From: CAZMGG01 sp964565715
GTDB lineage: Bacteria; Planctomycetota; UBA1135; UBA2386
Length of the DNA stretch: 7,887 nucleotides
Direction of reading: 5' to 3'
NCBI GenBank assembly: GCA_964565715.1
Contig: CAZMGG010000196.1
Coordinates: forward strand, 1 to 7,887
Each line of letters begins with the position of its first letter. The first letter of the stretch is position 1. Below, one piece after another: positions 7,576-7,887 of the stretch. Below the pieces are notes generated by a model that saw nothing but the letters and a program-made list of their open reading frames with translations, did no database searches and was not told the origin of the DNA. A program made the position numbers and the translations under genes.

Positions 7576-7887
7576 CACAGGTGCCTCAGGAATTCGAGGA
7601 TGTCATCGCGTTGGGCCTGTTCCAGGGCGCGGTAGGCGGCGGTGATGGCCGCGGCCTCGCCTTCGTGCATGCGGATGGCTTCGTCCAGGGTCGCGGCGCG
7701 GCCATCGTGCAGGAAGGGCGAGGCATGGCGGATGCCCCACAGCGGGGCGGTGCGGAACTCGCGTTGGGTGTGGTTGGCGGCCAGCCGCGAGGTCTGCGGC
7801 GTGCCGAAGCCGATCCGGTCGACCAGGGCGTCGCCCATGTCGTGGATCAGCAGGTCGGGGTAGGCCTGCACCGGTCCGCGGCGGGAG
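7575..7887 (-). CDS. Second di-heme oxidoreductase family protein, C-terminal part (cut by window edge)
   Basis: About 103 residues and a TGA stop are visible; the gene continues beyond the window. It carries YPDLLIHDMGDALVD, the classic DUF1111 motif, then RTAPLWGIRHASPFLHDGRA and DEAIRMHEGEA and a final helix ending FLRHL. The last 58 residues resemble those of the next gene closely, so the two are tandem paralogues. The haem-binding CxxCH sites would lie upstream and are not seen. Its stop overlaps the start of the following paralogue (TGATG), making it the upstream member of a three-gene operon with the second oxidoreductase and the metalloprotease lipoprotein. Confidence 0.9.
   Translation of the reverse strand, partial: SRRGPVQAYPDLLIHDMGDALVDRIGFGTPQTSRLAANHTQREFRTAPLWGIRHASPFLHDGRAATLDEAIRMHEGEAAAITAAYRALEQAQRDDILEFLRHL
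7651..7758 (-). repeat. Tandem paralogue segment, copy in the upstream oxidoreductase
   Basis: This is the partner of 6521-6628, in direct orientation. Most of the roughly 15 differences fall at third codon positions or give conservative changes, as expected for a conserved haem-pocket region under selection. Confidence 0.85.

Noticed and set aside
5330..7635. Long plus-strand open frames antisense to the metalloprotease and cytochrome genes
   Set aside because: Composition is Arg/Ala/Gly-rich without domains; the opposite strand has signal peptides, CxxCH and HExxH motifs.

Overview
The window is very GC-rich, close to 70% or above by eye, and tightly packed, with most neighbouring genes overlapping by 1 to 4 bases. 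It is a scaffold of three contigs joined by two 10-N gaps (949-958 and 1877-1886), most likely from a metagenome or draft assembly. The gene content (GatCAB, a ComF-type phosphoribosyltransferase, c-type diheme cytochromes, a lipoprotein) fits a bacterium with a periplasm. One sigma70-like promoter of the TTGGCC/TACACT type would suit a high-GC proteobacterium, but the phylum cannot be fixed from the sequence alone.

Left part (1-2019): the 3' end of a PLP-dependent cysteine synthase on the plus strand converges on gatB on the minus strand. gatB is not one gene here. Contig 1 (1-948) has the C-terminal 264 residues of a GatB. Contig 2 (959-1876) has the last 24 residues of a GatA and the first 282 residues of a different GatB. 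Contig 3 (1887 onward) has the first 44 residues of a third GatB fragment, directly after a complete gatC-gatA. Contig 2 overlaps the homologous parts of both flanks but differs clearly in sequence, and it carries a four-cysteine zinc motif that the contig 3 GatB lacks. The simplest explanation is a misplaced contig from another genome (or a second gat locus), with the two flanks being the two ends of one gatB.

Middle part (2016-5412): gatC and gatA run leftward as an overlapping operon (gatC-gatA-gatB) encoding the glutamine-dependent Asp-tRNA(Asn)/Glu-tRNA(Gln) amidotransferase. A roughly 250-bp divergent intergenic region separates gatC from a plus-strand gene for an unrecognised 190-residue protein with three membrane segments. 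A comF-type gene follows it on the plus strand.

Right part (5393-7887): three genes run leftward with overlapping stops and starts, surely one operon. They are two tandem paralogues of the di-heme oxidoreductase family (DUF1111/MauG-like; the upstream one is cut by the window edge) and a matrixin-like zinc metalloprotease predicted to be a lipoprotein. All three would act outside the cytoplasmic membrane. The last gene's 3' end overlaps comF tail to tail by 20 bp. I saw no RNA genes, mobile elements or CRISPR arrays. The best candidates for a less-described system are the diheme-oxidoreductase pair with its metalloprotease lipoprotein, while the strangest feature, the triple gatB, is probably an assembly fault.
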